The notes under the pieces: generated by a model
The model's database searches: none
Told to the model about the DNA's origin: nothing
Seen by the model: only the letters and a program-made list of their open reading frames with translations
Made by a program: the position numbers and the translations under genes
Assembly (NCBI GenBank): GCA_003543215.1
Contig: DPJD01000002.1
Location: 69,665 to 133,664 of the forward strand
DNA: 64,000 bases
Source: Erysipelotrichaceae bacterium
GTDB lineage: Bacteria; Bacillota_I; Bacilli_A; Erysipelotrichales; Erysipelotrichaceae
Direction: 5' to 3'
In this document: positions 8,584 to 17,266 of the stretch, piece by piece
Position numbering within the stretch: position 1 is the stretch's first letter
How the letters are laid out: each line of letters begins with the position of its first letter

Positions 8584-9810
8584 CTAATTCCGCTTGACAT
8601 CAAAGTCAATGTATCGATCTCCCCATTCATCTGAGAGAAAGTAGTTTTCAATTGTATACATAAACAAAACTTTATCAATTCCATTCTCTTTGATAAAACT
8701 ATCATACATAAACTCTTCTTTGAATATTCCTTTGTAGTTTATTGGATAAACAAAATAAATGTTCTTGAAGTGATTTGCAAGTAAAGGAAGAATTGGGTTT
8801 GCATAAGAGTCCCCAATAATTAAAATGCTTTCATCATTATCAATGTTAGAAGTTATTTGGACAAATCCATTTCCTAATCCATATGCACGATTATAATGAT
8901 AATCCATTTCACTTGTTACAGTCATGTCAAAATACTTGTTCGTATCATTAGGATCTTCAATTAGAACACCATCCGAAACCAATGTATATTCAACTAAATC
9001 AAACTTAAAAACACAAAATGGAGAACCTTCGTTTACAAATCCACTTTGTGATGAATATGTACCAAAGAATTTCAAACCATTTTTACAAGATTCATCTATT
9101 GGAACAACAGGTATCTTCGAACCATCAAACATCAACTCCATAATGTCTAAATATCCTTGATAACTACCTTGATTATTCCAGTGATGATCAGTCGTGTAAA
9201 AATATTTAACATAATCATCAATAGAATCGATTTTGAATGAACTATATGGAACCTCTAGTGTTGAGGATAAACTCTTTTCGTAGATGTTACCACCTGACTC
9301 AATGCCATTAGCCTCGTCAAAAAAGTCTTTTTCTTGAATTTGCGTCGGTTTATAAACAAAAAACTCAACTTCAGGGTAATCAGAAGCTATTTCATTTATT
9401 TGTTCTGCTCTATCCACAATTCTCTGATTAATGATTTCTGAATAAAGAATTGGCTTGCTCATTAAAACTTGAGTTGAACCAATCTGGTTTACATATGTTT
9501 CACCTACAGGATTTAAGACAAGTGGGTTCTCAATCAATTTGTAAATGAAATTCACAAACTGATAATTAACTAAGTTCTTGTTTTTTACGAAACTGTATCG
9601 ATCAATAAATTGGTCAGACAAAATCGTTTCTAAATTAGACTCAAATTCACCACTTAGAATACCTCTAATCGATAAATCCTGATTTGTTTTAAATGTACGA
9701 TTTTCAACATATGAAATTGTATCTTGGTTCTTCAAAAACAAACTATAAAAGCTGGTTAATGATAAAGCAGAAAGAACAATTACCGTAAATATTTTATCTA
9801 TTTTTTTCAT
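8584..9810 (-). CDS. DHHW/AlgJ-AlgX-like extracytoplasmic O-acetyltransferase partner
   Basis: 408 aa. A single N-terminal helix (about 5-27) is followed by VENRTFKT and ILSGEFESNLE, the usual N-terminal signature of DHHW proteins. The family motif TDHHW lies at residues 207-211 and the SGNH-type serine in GDSYANP is Ser335; together they form the expected Ser/His/Asp catalytic set. The family acts outside the membrane and completes acetyl transfer onto a glycan supplied by an MBOAT protein. It is the first gene of the leftward unit; the divergent gene at 9935 shares the 124-nt upstream region. No clear Shine-Dalgarno is seen before its ATG, so its mRNA may have a very short leader. Confidence 0.88.
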   Translation of the reverse strand: MKKIDKIFTVIVLSALSLTSFYSLFLKNQDTISYVENRTFKTNQDLSIRGILSGEFESNLETILSDQFIDRYSFVKNKNLVNYQFVNFIYKLIENPLVLNPVGETYVNQIGSTQVLMSKPILYSEIINQRIVDRAEQINEIASDYPEVEFFVYKPTQIQEKDFFDEANGIESGGNIYEKSLSSTLEVPYSSFKIDSIDDYVKYFYTTDHHWNNQGSYQGYLDIMELMFDGSKIPVVPIDESCKNGLKFFGTYSSQSGFVNEGSPFCVFKFDLVEYTLVSDGVLIEDPNDTNKYFDMTVTSEMDYHYNRAYGLGNGFVQITSNIDNDESILIIGDSYANPILPLLANHFKNIYFVYPINYKGIFKEEFMYDSFIKENGIDKVLFMYTIENYFLSDEWGDRYIDFDVKRN

Positions 9811-9825
9811 GGTCTTTATTAGTTT

Positions 9826-9837
9826 ATCAAATTTGAT
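9826..9837. repeat. 12-bp perfect palindrome in divergent promoter region
   Basis: ATCAAATTTGAT reads the same on both strands and lies 16 nt upstream of the ATG at 9810, between the two divergent units. A TTAACA -35-like hexamer lies next to it on the minus strand. It could be an operator for the leftward DHHW-MBOAT-LCP unit. In AT-rich DNA a chance match is quite possible. Confidence 0.3.
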
Positions 9838-9893
9838 GTTAAAAGAGAATTAATCTTACGTTAAGTTAAATTGTTTCACCTTTTTCGTATAAG

Positions 9894-9923
9894 TTAGCAC
9901 GTAATATATTCATTTGTTATAAT
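9894..9923 (+). promoter_or_regulatory. promoter with TATAAT just upstream of the start codon
   Basis: Consensus -10 TATAAT at 9918-9923, preceded 18 nt upstream by TTAGCA (9894-9899, four of six bases matching the -35 consensus). Transcription would begin about 9930, only about 5 nt before the ATG at 9935, and no Shine-Dalgarno is present. This predicts a leaderless or almost leaderless mRNA. Confidence 0.6.
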
Positions 9924-9934
9924 ATTAAATAACC

Positions 9935-11473
9935 ATGAAAAAATTACAAGCCCCTAGTTCAAACTTATTAATTTTACTTAGTTTTAGCATATTTATTTTC
10001 GTATTCTTTTATTACATTTCAAGTCTAGTTCCACTTGCTGGTGATGATTGGGGTTATGCTATAAATGGACTTGCCCAGAACCCACTAATAACGGCATTTG
10101 AGTTCTATCAATCTTGGTCTGGGCGCTTTTTTAGTGAACTCTATGGTTTCCTAATTACACCTCACAAAGAGATTTGGAACCTTCTAAATGCTTTTCTTTT
10201 CACAGGTATTTTTATACTTACGTTAAAACTTGCGAGTTCAAAAGAGTACCTTTTGACTGGTTTAGTAATAATCTTTCTAATGCTCAGTGTTAAAGATGAG
10301 TTACGTATGGAAACCTATACTTGGCTAATGGGAACCACCTATGTTATTCCATTATTCTTATCGTTATTATTCTTTTATACTAATTATACGCATATTTTAG
10401 ATCAATCTAAATTGAGCATTTTTAAGTTCTCGATCTCTATGTTTATACTTTTCTATATTGGATTATGCATGGAAAACATTGCTATTCTAATGGTTGTCTC
10501 CAACATCATTTTCATTATTTATTACTATTTTAGATATAAGAAACTTAAATTTGAGTATATAGCATATCTATTAACAAGCACATTAAGTTTTATTATTCTG
10601 CGCTTATCCCCAGGAGCATCCGCTCGTTTGATTCGAGATCATGCAGATTGGATTAAACTCAATCCATTTGATCAGATAATCGAGAATTTCCCAAAATTCA
10701 TTCAGTTAACCTTCTTAGATCATCGATATCTTGTATTTCTATTATCCATCTCGTTAGGTATGACAATTTTATTAAATATTTTAAAATCAAAAACAGTAAG
10801 AGTATATGATATTATCCATTTATTAATTCTTGGTATGTCTTTGATCATTAATGTCTCGCTTCAAATGCAATCACGTTTTCCCTTAGAAATATTTGAAATG
10901 ATGATTAATCCAAAGTCATCGTTCAATCTTATTTTTTGGGTTATTTATGCAATCACAATCTATTCAATTGTATGGAATTACTTTAACGGAGCAATTAGAG
11001 ATAAATTATTCTTCTTTATGACTTTGTCAGGACTTGGTAATGGGGTCATGATGTTATCTCCAATATTTGGTTATCGTTCCACATTATATACAGTCTATTT
11101 TCTAATACTTTTTATAGCAATTGTAGTAAGCCATTGGAGCATTAAGAATCTAACAAAAATCATACTTGTAATAATATTTACTTTCTTGAGTTTCAATGAA
11201 ACAAAATCGTTAATATATAAATACCAACTTGTTAATCGAGTCCATAACTATAGGTTAAGTGAAATATCTTATTATGCAGATAACCCAGAAACAGTTGATG
11301 CATGGATTATTCGATACCCAATTTACACAATTCATTCAGGCGATATTGAGGAGTGGGACATATACCACCAAGATGTCTTTAAAAAATATTACAACCTAAA
11401 CTCAAAGATGAAATTATTTTTCTACGCTCCTGAAGTTAACTATGAAGAATTCTTAAAACAAAAAGGATGGTAA
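9935..11473 (+). CDS. polytopic membrane protein, DUF6056-like, probable GT-C glycosyltransferase
   Basis: 512 aa with about 11-12 hydrophobic helices. After the first helix comes PLAGDDWGYAINGL, an acidic pair in the first predicted extracytoplasmic loop, where GT-C enzymes keep their catalytic Asp/Glu. The length and the AGDDW motif resemble the DUF6056 group found in surface-glycan loci. Inference: it uses a polyprenyl-phosphate sugar donor on the outer face. It starts a two-gene unit with the YfhO-like gene; TGA-free spacing of 2 nt links them. The start has no Shine-Dalgarno and lies 17 nt after a perfect TATAAT, consistent with leaderless translation. Donor sugar unknown. Confidence 0.72.
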   Translation: MKKLQAPSSNLLILLSFSIFIFVFFYYISSLVPLAGDDWGYAINGLAQNPLITAFEFYQSWSGRFFSELYGFLITPHKEIWNLLNAFLFTGIFILTLKLASSKEYLLTGLVIIFLMLSVKDELRMETYTWLMGTTYVIPLFLSLLFFYTNYTHILDQSKLSIFKFSISMFILFYIGLCMENIAILMVVSNIIFIIYYYFRYKKLKFEYIAYLLTSTLSFIILRLSPGASARLIRDHADWIKLNPFDQIIENFPKFIQLTFLDHRYLVFLLSISLGMTILLNILKSKTVRVYDIIHLLILGMSLIINVSLQMQSRFPLEIFEMMINPKSSFNLIFWVIYAITIYSIVWNYFNGAIRDKLFFFMTLSGLGNGVMMLSPIFGYRSTLYTVYFLILFIAIVVSHWSIKNLTKIILVIIFTFLSFNETKSLIYKYQLVNRVHNYRLSEISYYADNPETVDAWIIRYPIYTIHSGDIEEWDIYHQDVFKKYYNLNSKMKLFFYAPEVNYEEFLKQKGW

Positions 11474-11475
11474 TC

Positions 11476-14022
11476 ATGAAAGAAATCATTAAAAAGTATT
11501 ACCCTCTAATCATAATTATATTAATTCTTGCATTAAGCCATTTAAATACAGTTATAAATAATGATGGATTAATGATTTTCTATGGTGATTCGTATGAGCA
11601 AACGCTTCATTTGTATTGGGGTGGTTGGGAGCGATTCCACCAGTTAGACTTCTCGTTGTGGGATTGGGGTTTGGGTTATGGAGCGAACTTCTTTTCTCAA
11701 GTCGCATATTTTGCGACAACCCCCTTTTTCTATTTGACATTACTCTTTGAAAAAGCGGTATTACCTTATCTATTTATTTATTTGAATGCTCTAAAAATCT
11801 TTCTTTTGTATATTTTTACATATAGATGGTTACATAAAGTATATGAAGATAAATTCATCAGTACTGTTGGTGCAATTATTTTGAGCTTTTCCGGTTGGAC
11901 AATTTTCTACTATCACTATAATCAGTTTCTTGATTCATTTTTATTCTTTCCATTGATCTTATCAACAATTGAGGATTACTTAAAAAATAAAAAGTGGATT
12001 TTATACACTGTTTCCCTGGCATATCTCGGTATTATTAGTTATTACTTTGTCTATATGATAATTCCGTTCATTGTTTTATATTCCATATTCAGATATTTCG
12101 TTATAAATAGACAATTTGTCATTAAACATTTATTGATTACTGCCTTAAAGTTTCTCGGATATTCTATTTTGGCTCTTGGGTTAGCAAGTATTATACTTTT
12201 CCCTTCGATAAACATCGTATTACAAACACCAAGATTAAGTTCAATTGCGGATCAAAGTATTTTCCAAACTATTTCTACTTTAGATGTATTTAGATACGTA
12301 TCAACTCTTTTTACGCCTGTTGTAGAACGATTTGACCCAACGTACTTCATATCACATAGTTATGACCCTGGAATTGGCTGGGGTGGTGGTGTAAGTGTAT
12401 ATAGTTTTATGTTATTTCCTGTATCAATTATACTGCTAGTAAAATCTGAAGATAAGCACCATAGAAATCTAATTCTATCTTTCTATGCTTTTCTTTTATT
12501 TTTAGCATCCTTTAGAATTTTCTATAGAATTCTGCAAGGTTCTTATGATGTGAGATGGTATTACATGTTTACAATTCTAAACGTATACAGCATAGGGTTT
12601 ACCCTCTCTGAACACTTTAAAAGACCTAAACCAAAGCTTCTAATACTAATTTCAAATTTTATTGTTGTTTTAAGTATTATGACTCTATATACCATATCTT
12701 TTAATAAAGGTGTCTACTCAGATCTTAATGTCCTCAAAGCTATTATTGTTTTAACTATTGTCTTATCAACCTTATATTGCGGATTCCTTTTCTTCAGAGT
12801 AAATAAATTTCTATTTTTGGTTCTGATTACAATTGAGGCAGTAATTTCATTCACATTGCCTTTGTATTTTGATTATCCGATCGAATCTTCATCGCTAATT
12901 TCTTACTTTGAAAACACACTTGATGATGAACCCATAAAATATCTTCAAAGTGTTGATCATGGCTTTTATAGAATAATTTCAGTTGGAGATGCTTACACCA
13001 GTCAAAACGAACCAATAGCACAATATTATAAAGGAACATCATTTTATTCTTCTCTTTATAATTTCGAACAAGAGGATTTCTTAAATCGATTTAAATCTAA
13101 CTGGTCCATGCCTATAACATTTGGAAGATTTAATACTAATTTCCTAACTTCTGTTAAATATTATATTTCAAACGGTGATGGCAAAAGTATACCTTTTGGA
13201 TTCACTCATTTCAAAACTATTAATAACTCTGAAATATACGTGAATATGTACTATGTACCATTGGGGTTCTCTTCAACTAATGTTTTGAATGATAATGTGT
13301 TTAAAAAGCTAACATATATAGATCAAGATAGATTACTTTTGGATTACATCATTACCGACAAAAGCCAAAATAGTGATTATCAATTCAGAAATAAGCTTAC
13401 CAAGATAGCTGAATGGGTTTACAACGATTATTACTACTATGATAATTTTGGTGATATAAAAAATAAGATAATCTATGTAGAAAATTTCAATATTCCTGTA
13501 TTTAGCGTTAATTTAAATAATAATTATGAGTATGTAAAAACTGAGAATTTCTGGCAATATAATTATTTTTCAATTTATTTTAATGATGATTCCAATATTG
13601 ATACATTAGAAATCCAAGCAAACAATATATACAATTCACCTTCAAGTTTTAATATCTATATGGACGAAAATTTAGACTATTATGATGAATGGTATTCAAG
13701 TATTGAAGAGAAATTTTTTACAAACATAGAGGTTACAAAAGATAATATAAAAGCAACCATTGAATTAAAAGAAAGAAGTTGGATAGCGACTTCTATCCCT
13801 TACGATAAAGGATGGAATGTCAAAATAAACGATAAAAAGATTCCATTCTCAAAGGTGAATCTTGGGTTCATTGGATTTGAGCTTGAAGCTGGTACATATT
13901 CTGTTGAATTCTACTACCTTCCTCCACTCTTCAAAGAAGGTCTAGTTTGTTCTAGTATTTCATTAGCTTTATTCTTAATCCTTGTTATTAAGTCGAAAAT
14001 GAATCATCAAATCAAGACTTAG
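11476..14022 (+). CDS. YfhO-family membrane glycosyltransferase
   Basis: 848 aa. The ATG at 11476 is preferred over the one at 11467 because AAGGA lies 8 nt upstream of it and nothing suitable precedes the other. About 13 helices occupy the first half, a soluble extracytoplasmic part follows from about residue 470, and a last helix ends the protein. YGDSYEQTLHLYWGGW then LWDWGLGYGANF in the first loop is the YfhO signature. Known: YfhO proteins act as GT-C enzymes in three-component glycosylation with a GtrB/CsbB-type GT2 and a flippase, for example on lipoteichoic acid. Such partners lie next door at 16582-18191, convergent with this gene. A strong terminator follows. Confidence 0.85.
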   Translation: MKEIIKKYYPLIIIILILALSHLNTVINNDGLMIFYGDSYEQTLHLYWGGWERFHQLDFSLWDWGLGYGANFFSQVAYFATTPFFYLTLLFEKAVLPYLFIYLNALKIFLLYIFTYRWLHKVYEDKFISTVGAIILSFSGWTIFYYHYNQFLDSFLFFPLILSTIEDYLKNKKWILYTVSLAYLGIISYYFVYMIIPFIVLYSIFRYFVINRQFVIKHLLITALKFLGYSILALGLASIILFPSINIVLQTPRLSSIADQSIFQTISTLDVFRYVSTLFTPVVERFDPTYFISHSYDPGIGWGGGVSVYSFMLFPVSIILLVKSEDKHHRNLILSFYAFLLFLASFRIFYRILQGSYDVRWYYMFTILNVYSIGFTLSEHFKRPKPKLLILISNFIVVLSIMTLYTISFNKGVYSDLNVLKAIIVLTIVLSTLYCGFLFFRVNKFLFLVLITIEAVISFTLPLYFDYPIESSSLISYFENTLDDEPIKYLQSVDHGFYRIISVGDAYTSQNEPIAQYYKGTSFYSSLYNFEQEDFLNRFKSNWSMPITFGRFNTNFLTSVKYYISNGDGKSIPFGFTHFKTINNSEIYVNMYYVPLGFSSTNVLNDNVFKKLTYIDQDRLLLDYIITDKSQNSDYQFRNKLTKIAEWVYNDYYYYDNFGDIKNKIIYVENFNIPVFSVNLNNNYEYVKTENFWQYNYFSIYFNDDSNIDTLEIQANNIYNSPSSFNIYMDENLDYYDEWYSSIEEKFFTNIEVTKDNIKATIELKERSWIATSIPYDKGWNVKINDKKIPFSKVNLGFIGFELEAGTYSVEFYYLPPLFKEGLVCSSISLALFLILVIKSKMNHQIKT

Positions 14023-14090
14023 TTTGAAATCAAGTTCTAATTAAGTGATATAAGTAATAAATATCCTTAAATCAAAATACTTCATACTCC

Positions 14091-14121
14091 AAAAAAAGTA
14101 TTCAATAATGAATACTTTTTT
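14091..14121. terminator. bidirectional Rho-independent terminator
   Basis: GTATTC (14098-14103), loop AATAAT, GAATAC (14110-14115), flanked by seven A on the left and six T on the right, which extend the stem and supply a U-tract in both directions. It separates the convergent yfhO-like (+) and wecE-like (-) units. Confidence 0.85.
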
Positions 14122-14145
14122 CATGCATTAACAACATTCAACTAT

Positions 14146-15279
14146 TCATTTAGAATAAAATTCTTTAATTTTCTCTATAATCAAATTTTGATCAGTATCT
14201 GTCATTGAATAATACAACGGTAATCGTACCAATCTTTCACTTTCAAGTGTTGTGTATTTATCCACACCATTAAACCTACCAAATCTTAAACCCGCTTCAG
14301 CGCTATGCAAAGGAATATAATGGAAGACTGCCATAATGCCCTCATTCTTTAAGTAGTCAATAAATGAAGTGCGTTCTTCCAGATCCTTACACTTGATGTA
14401 AAACATATGTGCATTATGTTGACAATGTTCAGGGATTTTTGGTAACTCAATATATCCTTCACTTTCTAATAATTTTAGTTCGTTATAATAACGATTCCAT
14501 ATTGTCATTCGAGTATCATTGATTAAATCAGCTGATTCAAACTGGGCGTATAAATAAGCTGCGTTTATTTCACTCGGAAGATAAGAACTTCCAACATCGA
14601 CCCAGGAATATTTATCTACTTGCCCTCTGAAAAATCTTGAACGATTTGTTCCTTTTTCTCTAATAATTTCTGCTCGCTCAATATATTTAGAATCTCGAAT
14701 TAAAATAGCTCCACCCTCACCACAAGAGTAATTCTTAGTCTCATGAAAACTAAATGTACCAAAATCACCAATTGTTCCTAAAGCTTGACCTCTATAATCT
14801 GACATAACACCTTGAGCAGCATCTTCAACCACGTACAGATTATACTTTTTTGCAATCGCCATGATTTTATCCATTTCACACGAAACACCAGCATAATGAA
14901 CAGGAACGATCGCTTTTGTCTTGCTTGTTATAGCTGCCTCAATCAAGTTTTCATCAATGTTCATTGTATCAGGCCTTATATCGACAAATACAATGGTCGC
15001 TCCTCTAAGGACAAATGCATTAACTGTTGATACAAAGGTAAATGAAGGAGCGATTACTTCATCACCTGGTTGTACATCACATAAAATTGCGGCCATTTCT
15101 AGTGCATGCGTGCATGAAGTAGTTAATAAGGCTTTTTTGATCTTAAACTTGCTTTCAATCCAATGGTGACATTTTTTAGTATACTCACCATCACCTGATA
15201 TTTTGTGTTTTTGTAGAATTACATCTTCGATGTACTTTAATTCATTACCAGCGACTGGCGGCACATTAAAATTAATCAT
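14146..15279 (-). CDS. wecE: dTDP-4-amino-4,6-dideoxygalactose transaminase (WecE-type, DegT/DnrJ family)
   Basis: 377 aa from the ATG at 15279 (AAGGA 9 nt upstream), one residue longer than E. coli WecE; the upstream in-frame ATG would overlap the previous gene. It starts MINFNVPPVAGNEL and has FSFHETKNYSCGEGGA, with Lys182 as the PLP-binding lysine in the form specific to WecE. Known reaction: dTDP-4-keto-6-deoxy-D-glucose plus glutamate gives dTDP-D-fucosamine (Fuc4N). It is the last gene of a seven-gene operon starting at 19279. The rmlA/rmlB genes that would make its substrate are not in the window. A close 4-amino-6-deoxyglucose transaminase remains possible. Confidence 0.87.
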   Translation of the reverse strand: MINFNVPPVAGNELKYIEDVILQKHKISGDGEYTKKCHHWIESKFKIKKALLTTSCTHALEMAAILCDVQPGDEVIAPSFTFVSTVNAFVLRGATIVFVDIRPDTMNIDENLIEAAITSKTKAIVPVHYAGVSCEMDKIMAIAKKYNLYVVEDAAQGVMSDYRGQALGTIGDFGTFSFHETKNYSCGEGGAILIRDSKYIERAEIIREKGTNRSRFFRGQVDKYSWVDVGSSYLPSEINAAYLYAQFESADLINDTRMTIWNRYYNELKLLESEGYIELPKIPEHCQHNAHMFYIKCKDLEERTSFIDYLKNEGIMAVFHYIPLHSAEAGLRFGRFNGVDKYTTLESERLVRLPLYYSMTDTDQNLIIEKIKEFYSK

Positions 15280-15289
15280 AAATATTTCC

Positions 15290-15856
15290 TTATTTTCCAC
15301 TTTCATTTATAAGAAATTCATCTTCTAGAATTAACATGTCTTTTTTTCTATCTTTAAATGGTTTAGCTGGAATTCCAGAATATATCTTCCATTCTTCCGT
15401 TGTTTTTGTGACCATAGACATTGCTCCAACAGAACAACCTTCAGACAAGGTCACTCCAGGAAAGATTATGCTACCAGCCCCCACAATAACGTGTTTCTTT
15501 ATGTGTACAGCCGCTTTTTTCTCTAGCTTATATTTATCTGGAATTGTTGGATTGGTTAGTGTTAACCCTGTATAATCGTCGGATTGAGTAAAAACATTCA
15601 CACTGTAGGCTAATCCTGAGAAGTCCTCCATGAATATACCTTTTTCTCCACCTGCCATATTACAAAACACTGCTATATGAACATTTTTCCCAATTGTAAT
15701 ATTTCCAGATAATACACAAAAATCATCTATTCTTGAATTATCACCAATAGATATACAGTCATGATTGTATATACTCGCTTTATTACTGATTTTTACATTT
15801 TTGCCAATATACTTGAAATTTAAACTTAATAGTTCTTCTTGTGAATAAAAAGCCAT
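15290..15856 (-). CDS. left-handed beta-helix O/N-acetyltransferase
   Basis: 188 aa from the ATG at 15856, which has GGGGG 8 nt upstream; the longer reading from 15877 lacks a ribosome site. Hexapeptide repeats (V-x-I-x-x-x-A, ITIGKNVHIA, VIVGAGSIIFPGV) run along most of the protein, and it ends with the usual SGIPAKPFKDR tail. The family uses acetyl-CoA to acetylate sugars in the cytoplasm. It lies between the WecD-like and WecE-like genes, so it may acetylate a hydroxyl or amino group of the nucleotide-linked 4-amino sugar made there, or act on another glycan residue. Substrate not determinable. Confidence 0.8.
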   Translation of the reverse strand: MAFYSQEELLSLNFKYIGKNVKISNKASIYNHDCISIGDNSRIDDFCVLSGNITIGKNVHIAVFCNMAGGEKGIFMEDFSGLAYSVNVFTQSDDYTGLTLTNPTIPDKYKLEKKAAVHIKKHVIVGAGSIIFPGVTLSEGCSVGAMSMVTKTTEEWKIYSGIPAKPFKDRKKDMLILEDEFLINESGK

Positions 15857-15897
15857 GTCAACCCCCTGCTGTCGCATTGTATTTTCTATTTTATATA

Positions 15898-16566
15898 CTA
15901 ATCCATTTTATACTTATAATACCAGTATTTTATTTCCTCAATTACAAAGCCATTCTTAATATATGTATTTAATGCAGGTAAATTGAAACTATTTGTCGAG
16001 ATCCTAATTTTAGTTAACCCATTACCCGATAATTTGTTTTCTACGTATGCGATTAATTCAGAGCTAATTCCTTTGCGTTGGAAATCTTCAAAAACGCCAA
16101 TCAAACCGATATGAATGGAATCCAAGACAAACTTAAAGGTAACAAAGGCAGCAAGTTCATTGTTAACATAATAACCTATGGCATTCGTATCGTCTTTTTT
16201 ATTTATACTGTTTTGTAACCAAATATAGTAGAATTCATTTACTTTATCTGGTGGGAATATTCTGAATCTTGAGTATCTCCCAAACAAACTATAAAACTTA
16301 TCTTTATACTGCTCTAGGTCATTTAAATCGATTGATCGAAATGATTTCTCATTAAAATTCCTTTTAACTTTTAAATCTTTCTTTAAAGTAATCTTTGTTT
16401 CTATGAATTTAAATTGCTCTTTATCAATTTTATCTAATAAATCACTTTGATCAAAGAGAGTCTGAATTAGATATCTATTTCCCAATTCAACATTTATACT
16501 CTCGTCAAATTTTGCATCAAATACATCTATCCCCCAAAATGCAGAATCCCAATTCAGTTTTTTCAT
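15898..16566 (-). CDS. GNAT acetyltransferase, WecD-like (dTDP-fucosamine N-acetyltransferase)
   Basis: 222 aa, close to E. coli WecD (224). It begins KKLNWDSAFWGIDV, the counterpart of the W-x-x-x-F-x-G opening of WecD. The C-terminal half is a GNAT domain with an acetyl-CoA loop at IGVFEDFQRKGISSELI (about residues 155-171). WecD N-acetylates dTDP-Fuc4N to dTDP-Fuc4NAc; its partner WecE is two genes downstream, so the same step is likely here. The start is 15 nt from the end of the upstream half-flippase gene. Remaining doubt: the LbH acetyltransferase next door could do this step instead. Confidence 0.75.
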   Translation of the reverse strand: MKKLNWDSAFWGIDVFDAKFDESINVELGNRYLIQTLFDQSDLLDKIDKEQFKFIETKITLKKDLKVKRNFNEKSFRSIDLNDLEQYKDKFYSLFGRYSRFRIFPPDKVNEFYYIWLQNSINKKDDTNAIGYYVNNELAAFVTFKFVLDSIHIGLIGVFEDFQRKGISSELIAYVENKLSGNGLTKIRISTNSFNLPALNTYIKNGFVIEEIKYWYYKYKMD

Positions 16567-16581
16567 GTTTTCTCCATTCTA

Positions 16582-16923
16582 TTAGAGTGTCGTTAAGATG
16601 ATTCCAAAGAGAATTAAGGCAACACCGAATAACTTCTTACTATTAAACTTTTCTTTTAATATTAAGTTGCTAAGGAAAAGAATAAATACGGTTCCGAGTG
16701 ATTCAATAATTGGTCCAAAAGATAGAGGTATCTTCTTAAATGCGATAATTGTAAGGAAAAGCGAAGTCGTGAAGAGCGTATAAGCAAGAATAACTTTAAA
16801 ATTGAAGTATTCTTGAATTTGAGAGCCATGCTTTTCATTGGCGCTTAACTTTAATAGAATTTGAGAGAATGACGCAATCAAGACCGAGAGAACATAAACG
16901 ATGATATAAGAGAAACTATTCAC
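16582..16923 (-). CDS. SMR/EamA-type half-flippase, subunit 2 (ArnE/ArnF-like)
   Basis: 113 aa with four predicted helices and the EamA/SMR pattern (SFGPIIESLGTVFILFLSN in helix 3-4, a C-terminal GVALILFGIILTTL). It overlaps the previous, similar gene by 8 nt, so the two are probably made in equal amounts as a heterodimer, as ArnE and ArnF are. Known role of ArnE/F: moving undecaprenyl-phosphate-aminoarabinose across the membrane. The adjacent GtrB/ArnC-like GT2 would supply the equivalent lipid-linked sugar here. An ordinary drug transporter is unlikely in this context. Confidence 0.78.
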   Translation of the reverse strand: MNSFSYIIVYVLSVLIASFSQILLKLSANEKHGSQIQEYFNFKVILAYTLFTTSLFLTIIAFKKIPLSFGPIIESLGTVFILFLSNLILKEKFNSKKLFGVALILFGIILTTL

Positions 16924-17266
16924 TTTCCTTCACCACCAACGTAATTCCCAAGATAATAAGTAATGATCCAAGAATCATCAAACTTGTTATCTTCTCTCTA
17001 AATATTAATGAACCCCATAGAAAACCCCATATAATCAGCACAGACCTACTCGTATATGCGCTTGATAAAGGTAAATGCTTTAATATCTTCTGCCAAAAGA
17101 TAGCATATACTACCAAAATGATGAATAAAATTGAGAGATACAGTAAAAATTCTAAAGAAAAAAGAGGTTGACTAGATGCTAGTTTTGAAGTGATAGATGC
17201 GAACGAAAATAATAAAAGATTTAAATGCAAGCCTAAGTAAACTCGTGTCTTTTTACTCATTCTCAT
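16916..17266 (-). CDS. SMR/EamA-type half-flippase, subunit 1 (ArnE/ArnF-like)
   Basis: 116 aa, four predicted helices, with SSAYTSRSVLIIWGFLWGSL in the helix 3 region, a common EamA/SMR pattern. It overlaps the end of the GT2 gene by 14 nt and the start of its sister subunit by 8 nt. An ATG two codons further in (17260) is an equally possible start. Inferred role: with the neighbouring subunit it flips the undecaprenyl-phosphate-linked sugar made by the GT2 at 17253-18191 to the outer face, where a GT-C protein such as the YfhO-like one uses it. Confidence 0.78.
   Translation of the reverse strand: MRMSKKTRVYLGLHLNLLLFSFASITSKLASSQPLFSLEFLLYLSILFIILVVYAIFWQKILKHLPLSSAYTSRSVLIIWGFLWGSLIFREKITSLMILGSLLIILGITLVVKESE

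Noticed and set aside
11467..11475. ATG at 11467 as start of the YfhO-like gene
   Set aside because: No ribosome site before it; the ATG at 11476 has AAGGA at a good distance.
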